Part shown: one piece after another, positions 29,903 to 39,149 of the stretch | Layout: each line of letters starts with the position of its first letter | Position numbering within the stretch: the stretch's first letter is position 1 | NCBI RefSeq assembly: GCF_001426745.1 | Contig: NZ_LMFI01000001.1 | Span: forward strand, 1,190,022-1,254,021 | Direction: 5' to 3' | DNA: 64,000 nt | DNA from: Nocardioides sp. Root140 | Lineage (GTDB): Bacteria; Actinomycetota; Actinomycetes; Propionibacteriales; Nocardioidaceae | Translations under genes and position numbers: made by a program | The notes under the pieces: model-generated | The model's input: the letters and a program-made list of their open reading frames with translations, nothing else | What the model was told of the DNA's origin: nothing | The model's database searches: none

Positions 29903-30030
29903 GCTTCGTGGTTGGACCCGAGCTCCCTTCGCCCTAGGGTGGGCCGTCGCAACGTTGCACGCAGCGCCTTGGAGGGATCCTGAACACCGCATCGTCGTCC
30001 GAACCGGCAGGTCACCCCCTCGATGGCGAT

Positions 30031-30678
30031 GTGTGGCGGCCGGCGGCAGTGCTCTGGGACATGGACGGCACCCTGGTCGACACCGAGCCGTACTGGATCT
30101 CGACCGAGTACGAGCTCGCCGCGAAGTACGGCGGCACGTGGAGCGACGAGCACGCCCTGAGCCTGGTCGGCAACGACCTGATCGAGTCCGGGCGCTACAT
30201 CCGTGAGCACATGGGGATCGACGTGGAGCCCTCACAGATCGTCGAGGAGCTCCTCGACGGCGTGGTGGCCGCGGTCGAGCAGCAGGTGCCGTGGTGCCCG
30301 GGTGCCGTGGAGCTGCTCGCCGACCTGAGGGCCGAGGGTGTGCCCTGCGGGCTGGTGACGATGAGCTACCGCCGGTTCGTGGCCCCGATCCTGGCTGCCC
30401 TGCCGCCGGACACGTTCGACGTCGTGGTCACCGGCGACACGGTCTCGCGGGGCAAGCCGCACCCGGAGCCCTATCTGAAGGGTGCGGCGCTGCTCGGGGT
30501 CGAGCCCGGTGAGGTCCTGGCGGTCGAGGATTCCAACACCGGGGTCCGCTCCGCCGTGGCGGCCGGGTGCACCGTGCTCGTCGTACCGAACCACGTGCCG
30601 GTGCTCGAGGGGGAGCGGCGCATCTTCCGGAATTCGCTGGCCGGCATGCGTGCCGAGGACCTGCGCCACCTGCGCTGA
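30031..30678 (+). CDS. HAD-superfamily hydrolase (phosphatase / beta-phosphoglucomutase-like)
   Basis: At least 215 residues from GTG 30031. HAD motifs: I, LWDMDGTLVDTEPYW (nucleophile Asp plus acid/base Asp); II, TMS in LVTMSYRRF; III, Lys in RGKPHPEPYLKGA; IV, VEDSNTGVRSAVAAG. The cap is helical and inserted after motif I. The true N terminus may lie upstream: the frame is open back to 29938 and contains no ATG, GTG or TTG, but a CTG at 29980 sits three bases after GGAGGGATC and would add 17 residues. TAGGGT at 29935-29940 looks like the -10. A small sugar or nucleotide phosphate is the likely substrate. Confidence 0.85.
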   Translation: MWRPAAVLWDMDGTLVDTEPYWISTEYELAAKYGGTWSDEHALSLVGNDLIESGRYIREHMGIDVEPSQIVEELLDGVVAAVEQQVPWCPGAVELLADLRAEGVPCGLVTMSYRRFVAPILAALPPDTFDVVVTGDTVSRGKPHPEPYLKGAALLGVEPGEVLAVEDSNTGVRSAVAAGCTVLVVPNHVPVLEGERRIFRNSLAGMRAEDLRHLR

Positions 30679-30839
30679 GCCGCAAGATCTCCGCCCGGAT
30701 GCGGGCCGTCACGAAATCGTTGCGGGATTGCGACCCTTTCACGCCCGGGCCACGGTGGCGCCGGTCACAACGATCAGAGTAGGTTGCCGGGCATCGACCC
30801 CGGTACGTCGCCGGGTGTCTGACCACCAGAGGTGACACT

Positions 30840-32492
30840 TTGAACCGCAAGACCAAACTGATCTCGCTGGCATCAGCGGCGCTGCTTGCCGCGTCCATGT
30901 CGGCCTGCGGGGCCGTCAAGGACGCCGCCGAGAAGTCGATCGAGAACAAGCCTGCAGAGGGTGAACTGCGCCTGGGCACCACCGAGGTGGTCACCGCGAT
31001 GGACCCGGCCGGCTCCTACGACTTCGGTTCGTGGAACATGCAGTACTCCATCTTCCAGCAGCTGATGTCGATTCCCCCGAACGGCGATCAGCCCGAGGAC
31101 GACGCAGCCCACTGCGAGGCCAAGGACCCGAAGACCGTCGAGTGCAAGCTCAAGGAGGGCCTGAAGTTCTCCAACGGCAACGAGCTCACCTCGTCCGACG
31201 TGCTGTTCTCGATGAAGCGCAACGTCGAGATCGCCGACCCCAACGGCTCCTCGGTCCTGCTCGGTTCGATCTCCAACGGCGATGCCAAGAACCCCGGCCT
31301 TGCCGACGGCGCCATTGAGACGCCCGACGACCTGACGGTGGTCTTCCACCTCAACGCTGCGGACTCCACCTTCCTGAAGGTGCTCACCACGGCCACCACG
31401 TCGATCGTCGACGAGGAGACCTTCCCGGCCGACGAGAAGCTCGCCGACGACAAGGTGATCGGCTCCGGCCCCTACACCCTCGACACCTACAAGAAGGACG
31501 AGCTCACGGTCCTCGCGGCCAACAAGAGCTACGAGGGCACCAAGGCGCCGGCCTCGAAGACCATCTACATCACCAGCTACGGCACCTCGGCGAACCTCAA
31601 GACCGCGATCGAGAACGACAAGGTCGACGTCGCCTGGCGCACGCTCAGCCCGCAGGAGCTCACCGACCTCGGCTCCAACGACAAGGTCGACGTGATCACC
31701 GGCAGCGGCTCCGAGTTCCGCTACTGGGTCTGGCAGTTCGGCACCAAGGTAGGCAAGGACCAGGCCGTCCGCCAGGCCGCGGCCCAGATCATCGACCGCG
31801 ACCGCATCTCCGAGCGTGCCTACGACGGCACCGTGGAGCCGGCGTACTCCATCGTGCCGCCCGGCTTCGGTGGCCAGAAGGACTCCTTCGAGGAGAAGTA
31901 CGGCGACCCGGACCCCGCGGCCGCCAAGACGATCCTCGACGAGGCCGGCGTGAAGACCCCGGTCAAGATCACCGTGGGCTGGAACCCCGACCACTACGGT
32001 CCGAACACGGTCGACGAGGCCCAGGAGCTGGAGAAGCAGCTGGAGGCCGACGGCCTGTTCGACGTCACCCTGCAGTCGGACCCGTGGGAGGAGTACCAGA
32101 CCCTCTACAAGCAGAACGCGTACGACCTGTTCATCCTCGGTTGGTACCCCGACATCCTGGACGCCGACAACTACCTCACGCCGTTCCTGCGTGACGGTGG
32201 GTTCTTCGCGAACAACTACCAGAGCGACGAGGTCAACGACCTCCTGTCGCAGGAGCTCGCGGAGACCGACGAGGGTGCGCGTGACGACATCATCGGGCAG
32301 CTCCAGGACGTCACGGCTGAAGACGTCCCGCTGATCCCGAGCTGGAACGGCAAGAACGTCGCCGTTGCCAAGAAGGGAGTCACCGGCGTGAAGGAGACGC
32401 TCGACCCGACCTACATCTTCCGACTGTGGATGGTGAAGGCACCGGGCGACGAGAGCTCTGAAGCGTCCGAGAGCCCCAGCGCCAGCGAGTAA
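30840..32492 (+). CDS. Peptide ABC transporter substrate-binding lipoprotein
   Basis: A 550-residue family 5 (oligopeptide/dipeptide type) solute-binding protein with a TTG start after AGAGGTGAC. The signal is MNRKTKLISLASAALLAAS with lipobox SMSAC, so the mature protein is lipid-anchored outside the membrane. The SBP family 5 body covers about residues 75-460 (LRLGTTEVVTAMDPAGSYDF at its start). A short Ser/Glu tail (SSEASESPSASE) closes it. It is the first of five genes encoding an uptake system; a strong hairpin separates it from the permease genes and could raise its expression relative to them. Confidence 0.93.
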   Translation: MNRKTKLISLASAALLAASMSACGAVKDAAEKSIENKPAEGELRLGTTEVVTAMDPAGSYDFGSWNMQYSIFQQLMSIPPNGDQPEDDAAHCEAKDPKTVECKLKEGLKFSNGNELTSSDVLFSMKRNVEIADPNGSSVLLGSISNGDAKNPGLADGAIETPDDLTVVFHLNAADSTFLKVLTTATTSIVDEETFPADEKLADDKVIGSGPYTLDTYKKDELTVLAANKSYEGTKAPASKTIYITSYGTSANLKTAIENDKVDVAWRTLSPQELTDLGSNDKVDVITGSGSEFRYWVWQFGTKVGKDQAVRQAAAQIIDRDRISERAYDGTVEPAYSIVPPGFGGQKDSFEEKYGDPDPAAAKTILDEAGVKTPVKITVGWNPDHYGPNTVDEAQELEKQLEADGLFDVTLQSDPWEEYQTLYKQNAYDLFILGWYPDILDADNYLTPFLRDGGFFANNYQSDEVNDLLSQELAETDEGARDDIIGQLQDVTAEDVPLIPSWNGKNVAVAKKGVTGVKETLDPTYIFRLWMVKAPGDESSEASESPSASE

Positions 32493-32499
32493 CACGCCT

Positions 32500-32537
32500 G
32501 ACGGGGAGGACACCGCAACGCCGGTGTCCTCCCCGTC
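32500..32537 (+). terminator. Strong hairpin between binding-protein and permease genes
   Basis: GACGGGGAGGACACCG and its perfect complement form a 16-bp stem with a six-base loop, eight bases after the binding-protein stop. There is no U-tract, so it is probably a partial terminator or 3' stabiliser that lets the binding protein outnumber the membrane parts. Confidence 0.75.
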
Positions 32538-32567
32538 GGTGCGTCACAGCAAACAGAAAGTAGGTCC

Positions 32568-33587
32568 ATGACCGCCGGCGGTTCCCTGCCCCGATACATA
32601 GTTCAACGGCTGCTGTTGATGTTGCCGATGATCTGGTTCCTGACCACGATGGTCTTCTTCCTCCTCCGGGTGGTGCCCGGAGACCCGATCTCCGCGGCCT
32701 TCGGTGACAAGATCACCGAGGAGGACAAGGAGGCCCGGCGCGAGAAGCTCGGCCTCAACGAGCCCCTCTGGAAGCAGTATCTCGACTACTTCGGCTCGCT
32801 GCTCCGCTTCGACTTCGGGCACACCTTCCGGGGGAACAAGGACGTCCTGGACGTCATCATCGACAAGGGCGGCGCCACCCTGACGCTGTCCATCGGGGCG
32901 TTCGCCATCGCGCTCCTCATCGGCATCCCGCTCGGGCTGCTCGCCGGGCGCATGCGTGACTCGGCCTTCGACGTCTTCATCCGCATCTTCGGCATCTTCA
33001 CCTACGCCGCCCCCGTCTTCTGGATGGGCATGATGCTGATCCTCGTGGTCGCGCCGACCGGTTGGCCGACCAGCCAGATCGCGAACCCCAGCACGCTGCG
33101 AGAAGTGCCCACGGTCACCCACGTGCTGCTGTTCGACTCGATCCTCGACGGCAACCTGGTGGCCGTGGTCGACGTCCTCATCCACCACGCCCTGCCCTGC
33201 TTCACCCTGGGGCTGCTGCTCTCGGGTGTGTTCATCAGGTTGGTGCGGGTCAACGTGCTGCAGACGCTGAAGGGCGACTACGTCGAGGCCGCCCGGGCCC
33301 GCGGCATCGCCGAGAGCAAGGTCGTGCGCCACCACGCGTTCCGCAACGCCCTGGTGCCGGTCATCACGGTGATCGGCCTGCAGGTGGCCCTCACGCTCTC
33401 CGGCGCAGTCCTGACCGAGACCACGTTCGGCTGGCCGGGGATCGGCAACGAGCTGATCAAGTTCATGGGCCAGCGTGACTACGGCGCCATCCAGGGCATC
33501 GTGACCTTCATCGCGATCATGGTCGTGCTGGTCAGCCTGCTCGTGGACATCATCAACGCCATCATCGACCCGAGAGTGAGGTACTGA
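32568..33587 (+). CDS. Peptide ABC transporter permease, DppB/OppB type
   Basis: A 339-residue inner-membrane permease. About six transmembrane helices are seen, beginning LLLMLPMIWFLTTMVFFLLR. The N-terminal family signature RVVPGDPIS follows helix 1, and the EAA loop that contacts the ATPase reads YVEAARARGIAESKVVRHHAFRNALVPV. Its stop overlaps the start of the next permease by one base (TGATG), so the two subunits are made together. Confidence 0.95.
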   Translation: MTAGGSLPRYIVQRLLLMLPMIWFLTTMVFFLLRVVPGDPISAAFGDKITEEDKEARREKLGLNEPLWKQYLDYFGSLLRFDFGHTFRGNKDVLDVIIDKGGATLTLSIGAFAIALLIGIPLGLLAGRMRDSAFDVFIRIFGIFTYAAPVFWMGMMLILVVAPTGWPTSQIANPSTLREVPTVTHVLLFDSILDGNLVAVVDVLIHHALPCFTLGLLLSGVFIRLVRVNVLQTLKGDYVEAARARGIAESKVVRHHAFRNALVPVITVIGLQVALTLSGAVLTETTFGWPGIGNELIKFMGQRDYGAIQGIVTFIAIMVVLVSLLVDIINAIIDPRVRY

Positions 33588-34519
33588 TGCTCACCCGCCT
33601 CACGAGTCCGTTCCGCAACACCACCGGCATGGCCCGCTGGCTGCTCATCGTCGGCCTGATGATGACCGCGATCTTCCTGTTCCTGGCCGTGTTCGCTCCC
33701 TTGGTCGCGCCCACCGGGTTCAACGACTCGATGATGAACGGCAAGGAGATCGCCGACAACCAGGCGCCCTCCGGCACGCACTGGTTCGGCACCAACGACG
33801 CCTACAACGACATCTTCAGTCGCACCATCTGGGGTGCCCGCACGGCCGTCCAGGTGGTGCTGTTCTCCCTGCTGTTCTCGCTGCTGATCGGTGTCCCGCT
33901 CGGACTCGTCTCCGGCTACCTCGGTGGCTGGGTCGACCGCCTGCTGGTCTTCGTCATGGACGCGATGTACTCGTTCCCGTCGCTGCTGCTGGCCCTGATC
34001 TTCTCGTTCCTGCTCCAGGACAAGCTGGGCGGCGGCATCATGCCGGCGGCACTGAGCCTGACGGTGATCTACATTCCGCAGTACTTCCGCGTCGTACGCA
34101 ACACGACGGTCTCGGCACGCGAGGCGACGTACGTCGAAGCGGCGCGCGCGATCGGCGCGAAGGACCGCACGATCATGAGCAAGTACCTCTTCGGCAACGT
34201 CATCCAGTCGGTCCCGGTCATCGCCACCCTCAACGCGGCCGACGCGATCGGCACCCTGGCCGGACTCGGCTTCCTCGGCTACGGCATCGAGCCGGGCGAG
34301 GCTGCCGAGTGGGGCTACGACCTGCAGCGAGCCATGGACGAGGCCACCTCGGGCATGTGGTGGCAGAGCTTCTTCCCGGGCATCGCCATCGTGCTGCTGA
34401 TCACCGGCCTCACCCTGCTCGGCGAGGGGCTCAACGAGACCATCAACCCGAGCCTGCGCAAGCGCCGGATCACCAAGGTGGTCATGCCGCCCCACACTCC
34501 GAAGGAGATCGCGAAATGA
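33587..34519 (+). CDS. Peptide ABC transporter permease, DppC/OppC type
   Basis: A 310-residue partner permease. The N-terminal helix ([22 protein letters not shown]) is followed by the DppC-type segment [23 protein letters not shown], and the EAA loop is [23 protein letters not shown]. Six transmembrane helices can be drawn. It overlaps the upstream permease by one base and the downstream ATPase by four (ATGA). Confidence 0.95.
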   Translation: MLTRLTSPFRNTTGMARWLLIVGLMMTAIFLFLAVFAPLVAPTGFNDSMMNGKEIADNQAPSGTHWFGTNDAYNDIFSRTIWGARTAVQVVLFSLLFSLLIGVPLGLVSGYLGGWVDRLLVFVMDAMYSFPSLLLALIFSFLLQDKLGGGIMPAALSLTVIYIPQYFRVVRNTTVSAREATYVEAARAIGAKDRTIMSKYLFGNVIQSVPVIATLNAADAIGTLAGLGFLGYGIEPGEAAEWGYDLQRAMDEATSGMWWQSFFPGIAIVLLITGLTLLGEGLNETINPSLRKRRITKVVMPPHTPKEIAK

Positions 34520-35586
34520 GCGCGTCGACGCGGCCAGCGGCCGCACCGACCACCGACAACGTCCTCGAGGCCCGCAACCTGAGGGTCTGGTACGGCGCGG
34601 CCGCGGGCCCGGTGCGTGCGGTCGACGGGGTGAACTTCACGCTCCGCAAGGGCGAGATCCTCGGCCTCGTCGGCGAGTCCGGCTGCGGCAAGTCCACCCT
34701 CGGACGCGGGCTCATCGGCCTGCTGCCCGAGGGCGCCAAGATGGACGGCGAGCTGCTGTTCCAGGGCAAGGACATCGTGGGTCTGAAGAAGCGCAAGCTG
34801 CACAAGATGCGCGGCAAGGACCTCGGCATGATCTTCCAGGAGCCGCTGACCCGGCTGAATCCGTTGATGCGCATCTCGGAGCACTTCGAGGAGACGCTCA
34901 AGACGCACGAGAAGCGCATCTCGAAGAAGGAGGTCGAACGGCGCTCGCTCGAGGTGCTGCGGATGATGGGCATTCCGCCGACCCGCTACACGGCCTATCC
35001 GCACGAGTTCTCGGGCGGCATGCGGCAGCGTCTGATGATCGCCCTGGCCCTGGTGCTCAAGCCGGCCTTCGTGGTCGCCGACGAGCCGACCACTGCCCTC
35101 GACGTCCTCGTCGAGGCGCAGATCATCCGCATCCTCCACGACCTGCGTCGCGAGTTCGACACCTCGCTGCTGCTGATCACCCACAACCTCGGCATCGTCG
35201 CCGAGGCCTGCGACCGGGTGGCGGTGATGTACGCCGGCGAGATCGTGGAGATCGGTGATGCCAGCGAGGTCTTCTCGCGTCCCAAGCATCCCTACACGCG
35301 CGAGCTGCTGCGTTCGACGATCTCGTTGCGCACCACCGGCCTGGAGTTCATCCCCGGTGCTCCGCCGAACCTGATCGATCCGCCGTCGGGCTGCAAGTTC
35401 CACCCCCGCTGCCCCTTGGCGATGGCGGTCTGCGCAGAGCGCGAGCCCCGCGTGCTGACCACGCCCGACGGGACCACCACCCAGTGCTGGGACGCCGAGA
35501 TCACGGCCGGCACCAACCACGGGCTGACCGACGCCGACCGGGCACCCCTGATCCGCGAGGAGATCTCCGTTGCAGACGAAGCCTGA
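34516..35586 (+). CDS. Peptide ABC transporter ATP-binding protein, DppD/OppD type
   Basis: A 356-residue ATPase. Walker A is [12 protein letters not shown], the Q-loop lies in [15 protein letters not shown], the signature is FSGGMRQR, Walker B is [12 protein letters not shown], and the switch His is in LLITHNLG. The C-terminal oligopeptide-type domain carries the cysteine set [14 protein letters not shown] plus a later Cys, the region that binds a 4Fe-4S cluster or stabilises the domain in this family. It overlaps the second ATPase gene by 17 bases. Confidence 0.95.
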   Translation: MSASTRPAAAPTTDNVLEARNLRVWYGAAAGPVRAVDGVNFTLRKGEILGLVGESGCGKSTLGRGLIGLLPEGAKMDGELLFQGKDIVGLKKRKLHKMRGKDLGMIFQEPLTRLNPLMRISEHFEETLKTHEKRISKKEVERRSLEVLRMMGIPPTRYTAYPHEFSGGMRQRLMIALALVLKPAFVVADEPTTALDVLVEAQIIRILHDLRREFDTSLLLITHNLGIVAEACDRVAVMYAGEIVEIGDASEVFSRPKHPYTRELLRSTISLRTTGLEFIPGAPPNLIDPPSGCKFHPRCPLAMAVCAEREPRVLTTPDGTTTQCWDAEITAGTNHGLTDADRAPLIREEISVADEA

Positions 35587-36871
35587 ACCCCTCCAGGTCG
35601 GCGACCAGATCATGGACGTCGACGACCTCTCCGTGCACTTCCAGCTGGGCGGTGGTGTGCTCGGTCGCCTGTTCGGGTGGGGCACCAAGACAGTCAAGGC
35701 GGTCGACGGTGTCGACTTCACCCTGCACAAGGGCGAGGTCATCGGTCTGGTCGGCGAGTCGGGAAGCGGCAAGACCACCCTGGGTCGGGCCCTGCTCGGC
35801 ATGGCACCGGCCACCGACGGCGTGATCACCTACCAGGACGTCGCGCGCGGCACCCGACGCGTCTCCCACATGGGCAAGGCCGAGCTCCGTCACCTGCGCA
35901 CCGACGTGCAGATGGTCTTCCAGGACCCGCACGCGGCGTTGAACCCGACCATGACCATCGAGACCGCTGTCGGGCACCCCCTGGTCATCCACGAGGGTGC
36001 GAAGGGGGAGGAGCTGCGCAAGAAGGTGGCCGACACCCTCGAGCGCGTGGGGCTCAGCCCGGCCGAGCAGTTCATGAGCAAGTACCCCTCCGACCTCTCG
36101 GGCGGCCAGAAGCAGCGCGCGGTGATCGCCCGTTCGATCATCATGGAACCGCAGGTGCTGGTCGCCGACGAGCCGGTGTCGATGCTCGACATGAGCGTGC
36201 GCGCCAAGATCCTCCAGCTGATGATCGACCTCAAGGACGACCTTGGGCTGACCTACGTCTACATCACCCACGACCTGGCCAGCGCGAAGTTCTTCTGTGA
36301 CCGCATCGCGATCATGTACCTCGGCCGCATCGTCGAGATCGGCACGACCGAGGAGATCTTCGCCAACCCGCGTCACCCCTACACCAAGGCGCTGCTCAAG
36401 GCGATCCCCGAGCCCGACCCCGAGCTCGCGGTGCCCCGTGACCTGCCCCGTGGTGAGATCCCGGACGCCGCCCAGCCGCCGCTCGGCTGCTCGTTCCACC
36501 CGCGCTGTCCGGTGGCCGTCGCCACCTGCGGGTGGGAGTCCCGCGACCTCAAGGTGGCCCTCGAGGAGCACTGGGTGCGCAAGGGCGACGCGACGGCGTA
36601 CGCCAAGGAGCGCAAGCTGCTCGGGAAGCTGGACGCCCTGGACTCACCCTCGCAACGCGTCACCCTGGGCAAGGGCAACGCCGGCGAGGCGCTCGCCCTG
36701 CTGGAGGGGATCAGGAGCGAGAATCCCGACGAGCCCATGTGGAAGGGCGTCGACTCGATGTCCGCGACACCGGACGGCGTCGAGATCGTCTTCCACGAGG
36801 CCGAGGACCCGGCCCTGCGGCCGGCCGGCGGTGCCGAGGTGGCGTGCGTGCTCTACCCCCGGGAAAGCTGA
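35570..36871 (+). CDS. Peptide ABC transporter ATP-binding protein, DppF/OppF type, extended C terminus
   Basis: A 433-residue ATPase with a TTG start inside the preceding gene. Walker A is GLVGESGSGKTT (about residue 60), the signature LSGGQKQR is at about 177, and Walker B is VLVADEPVSMLD. The oligopeptide-type cysteines CSFHPRCPVAVATC lie at about 307-321. About 110 further residues follow, whereas DppF/OppF proteins usually end soon after this block (320-350 residues). The tail contains KKLLGKLDAL-like helices (ERKLLGKLDALD) and a beta-rich end (GAEVACVLYPRES). The TGA stop is the first triplet of a tandem repeat. Confidence 0.94.
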   Translation: MQTKPEPLQVGDQIMDVDDLSVHFQLGGGVLGRLFGWGTKTVKAVDGVDFTLHKGEVIGLVGESGSGKTTLGRALLGMAPATDGVITYQDVARGTRRVSHMGKAELRHLRTDVQMVFQDPHAALNPTMTIETAVGHPLVIHEGAKGEELRKKVADTLERVGLSPAEQFMSKYPSDLSGGQKQRAVIARSIIMEPQVLVADEPVSMLDMSVRAKILQLMIDLKDDLGLTYVYITHDLASAKFFCDRIAIMYLGRIVEIGTTEEIFANPRHPYTKALLKAIPEPDPELAVPRDLPRGEIPDAAQPPLGCSFHPRCPVAVATCGWESRDLKVALEEHWVRKGDATAYAKERKLLGKLDALDSPSQRVTLGKGNAGEALALLEGIRSENPDEPMWKGVDSMSATPDGVEIVFHEAEDPALRPAGGAEVACVLYPRES

Positions 36872-37013
36872 CCTGTCGCCAGTTCTGGTTGACCTGTCGT
36901 GAGTTCTGGTTGACCTGTCGCCAGTTCAGTCAGCGCCGCACGTGGGAGAGTTGACCCGTCGCCAGTTTTCTCCCCCGCTTCGCTCCTCCGGAAACTGGCG
37001 ACGGGTCAACTCT
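36869..37013. repeat. Tandem 21-bp repeats plus a 22-bp perfect inverted repeat
   Basis: Three direct copies of a 21-bp unit starting TGACCTGTCGCCAGTTC lie at 36869-36889, 36890-36910 and 36911-36931. A fourth variant, TTGACCCGTCGCCAGTTT, at 36951-36968 is matched by its exact reverse complement at 36992-37009. With flanks, the inverted repeat is 22 bp (36947-36968 / 36992-37013) around a 23-base loop. The stop codons of both converging genes fall inside repeat copies (36869-36871 and 37006-37008). As RNA it would form a strong hairpin on either strand and probably terminates both genes. Confidence 0.85.
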
Positions 37014-37881
37014 GATGCTCTGCAGCTTGCTCCGCAAGCGGCAGAGCAGGGATCTCGCCGCCGAACTCGGGGCACTTGTCCTGGTAGCTGCACCAGCCGC
37101 ACAGCTTGCTGCGGTGCGGCCGCCAGTCGCCACTGAGCTCGGCGCGCCGGATCGCCTGCCAGATCGACTCCACCTTGCGCTCCGTGGCCCGTAGGTCGGC
37201 CTCGTCGGGGGAGTAGCGGAGGATCTCACCGTTGCCGAGATAGATCAGCTGCAGCATCGCCGGGACGACCCCGCGGGTGCGCCAGATGACCAGTGCGTAG
37301 AACTTCATCTGGAACAGCGCCTTGGCCTCGAACATCTCGCCAGGAGCTCGGCCAGACTTGTAGTCCACCAGTCGGATCGCGCCGCTGGGGGCGATGTCGA
37401 TGCGGTCGATGAAGCCCCGGAGCAGCAGCTTGGAGTCGAGCAGTGTCTCGACATAGAGCTCACGCTCGGCGGGCTCGAGGCGGGTCGGGTCCTCGAGCTC
37501 GAAGTACTTGTCGAGGACGGTGCGGCAGGTGGTCAGCCAGGCCTGCAGGTCCAGCGCCTCCTCGCCCTCGGGTGCGGTGAACAGCTCGGCGACTGCGGGC
37601 TCGGCCTCCAGCAACGCGTCCCACGCGGGACCGACCATCTCCTGGGCCCGCGGTGGCGTGCGTTCGGGGGCGGGCAGGTCGAAGAGGTCCTCGAGCACCT
37701 TGTGCACCAGTGTCCCGCGGATCGCGTCGGGTGACGGCTCCTCGGGGAACCTGTCGATCGTGCGGTAGCGGTAGAGCAGGGGACAGGTCATGAAATCACC
37801 GGCGCGGCTCGGCGAGAGGGCCCCGAGCACCTCGACACCGTCGACCGGTGTGGAGTGCCTCTCTGCGGGTGACTGGGTCAT
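37006..37881 (-). CDS. RecB-like PD-(D/E)XK nuclease with Fe-S cysteines
   Basis: A 291-residue stand-alone nuclease of the RecB/Cas4 type. The ATG at 37881 is preceded by GGAAGGGG. Catalytic residues: His/Glu in GTLVHKVLEDLF, Asp in RGFIDRIDIAP, and DYKSG (the D-x-K of the fold, preceded by LV). Four cysteines suited to a 4Fe-4S cluster are split as in Cas4 and AddB: one near the N terminus (MTCPLLYRYR) and three at the C terminus (KLCGWCSYQDKCPEFG). It is likely a DNA exonuclease in repair; its M. tuberculosis counterpart next to trmI is also uncharacterised as far as I recall. Confidence 0.9.
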   Translation of the reverse strand: MTQSPAERHSTPVDGVEVLGALSPSRAGDFMTCPLLYRYRTIDRFPEEPSPDAIRGTLVHKVLEDLFDLPAPERTPPRAQEMVGPAWDALLEAEPAVAELFTAPEGEEALDLQAWLTTCRTVLDKYFELEDPTRLEPAERELYVETLLDSKLLLRGFIDRIDIAPSGAIRLVDYKSGRAPGEMFEAKALFQMKFYALVIWRTRGVVPAMLQLIYLGNGEILRYSPDEADLRATERKVESIWQAIRRAELSGDWRPHRSKLCGWCSYQDKCPEFGGEIPALPLAEQAAEHQS

Positions 37882-37909
37882 CTGGGCCCCTTCCTGAAGG
37901 TGCGCGGCA

Positions 37910-37915
37910 ACACTA
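37910..37915 (-). promoter_or_regulatory. -10 element, RecB-like nuclease gene
   Basis: TAGTGT on the minus strand, 28 bases before the ATG at 37881. It would give a leader of about 22 bases that includes the ribosome-binding site. Confidence 0.4.
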
Positions 37916-37976
37916 GGCGACGGCACCGACAGCGACACCGACACCGCCGCGTCAGTGTCGGCGAGGGCGCGTCCGA

Positions 37977-37982
37977 TAGCCT
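37977..37982 (+). promoter_or_regulatory. -10 element, M50 protease gene (leaderless type)
   Basis: TAGCCT, six bases before the GTG at 37989; it supports this GTG as the start. Confidence 0.45.
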
Positions 37983-37988
37983 CGACAT

Positions 37989-39149
37989 GTGCCTGACCCA
38001 GACCCGCGACACGCCGACGTGCCGTCCCGACCGCCTCGGCCTCCCGGCACGCTCCGGGTCGGACAGATCGCCGGGGTCGACGTACTCATCACCACCTCGT
38101 GGTTCTTCATCGCCGCCCTGATCGCGGTGCTGATGGCACCCCGGATCGAGCAGGTCGAGCCGGGCCTCGGGGGATGGAAGTACGTCGCCGGCTTCGCGTT
38201 CGCCGTCGTGCTCTACCTGTCGGTGCTCCTCCACGAAGCCTCGCACGCACTGATGGCGCAGCACTACGGCCACCCCGTCTCGTCGATCACCCTCCACTTC
38301 CTGGGCGGCGCGACGATGATCGAGGGAGAGGCGCGCCGACCGCGCGAGGAGTTCTGGATCGCCGTGGTGGGCCCGCTCACCTCCATCGCCGTCGGCCTGG
38401 CTGCCCTACCGCTGCTGCTCGTCATCCCGGACGGGCTCCTGCGGACGGCGGTCGAGGTGCTGGCCGGCGCGAACCTGATCGTGGGAGTGATGAACCTGAT
38501 CCCGGGGCTCCCGCTCGACGGCGGACGCGTGCTGAAGTCCGCGGTCTGGGGAGTCAGTGGCAACATCCACAAGGGCACCATCGCCGCCGGTTGGGGCGGG
38601 CGCATCGTCGCCGTCGCCGCCTTGGCCTGGCCCCTGTTCATGCGGTCGGTCCTCGGCGTCGAGCCGCGAATCGTCGACTACCTGCTCTCCTTCGTGGTCG
38701 CGATCTTCCTGTGGACCGGAGCGACCGCATCGATGCAGAGCGCCCGGCTGCGCCGGCGGCTGCCGTCGATCGTGGCCCGCCGACTGGCCCGCCGTACCCT
38801 CACCGTTCCTGAGGACACGCCCGTCTCCGAGGCCGTACGACGCGCGCAGGAGGCCGGGGCCGGCAGCATCGTGACGGTCTCGACCGCGGGCGCCGCGACC
38901 GGCATCGTCAACGAGTCCGCCCTGCTGGCCACGCCTGAGGAACGGCGTCCGTGGATGGCCGTCTCGACCATCTCACGCAGCATCGAGGAGGGTCTGACCC
39001 TGCCCGTCTCGATCGTCGGTGAGGACCTCATCAAGGCGATCACCCGCATGCCCGCCCACGAGTACCTCCTCGTCGAGGACGACGGGGCGATCTACGGCGT
39101 CCTCGCGACCGCCGACGTCGACAGGGCGTTCAGCGAGCGTCACCAGTAG
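37989..39149 (+). CDS. Site-2-type M50 metalloprotease with CBS domains
   Basis: A 386-residue intramembrane protease. The zinc motif is HEASH in VLLHEASHALMAQHYG, and the third ligand lies in NLIPGLPLDGGRVL, both within hydrophobic segments; about six helices are seen. The C-terminal 120 residues form a CBS-type pair (TLTVPEDTPVSEAVRRAQEAG and the closing LLVEDDGAIYGVLATADVDRAFS). This architecture resembles the Rip3/M50B-CBS group, which releases regulatory proteins from membranes or responds to nucleotides. Its natural substrate is unknown. Confidence 0.9.
   Translation: MPDPDPRHADVPSRPPRPPGTLRVGQIAGVDVLITTSWFFIAALIAVLMAPRIEQVEPGLGGWKYVAGFAFAVVLYLSVLLHEASHALMAQHYGHPVSSITLHFLGGATMIEGEARRPREEFWIAVVGPLTSIAVGLAALPLLLVIPDGLLRTAVEVLAGANLIVGVMNLIPGLPLDGGRVLKSAVWGVSGNIHKGTIAAGWGGRIVAVAALAWPLFMRSVLGVEPRIVDYLLSFVVAIFLWTGATASMQSARLRRRLPSIVARRLARRTLTVPEDTPVSEAVRRAQEAGAGSIVTVSTAGAATGIVNESALLATPEERRPWMAVSTISRSIEEGLTLPVSIVGEDLIKAITRMPAHEYLLVEDDGAIYGVLATADVDRAFSERHQ

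Noticed and set aside
36869..36931. Short repeats resembling a CRISPR array
   Set aside because: The period is 21 bp with no unique spacers and no cas genes nearby; they are tandem repeats.
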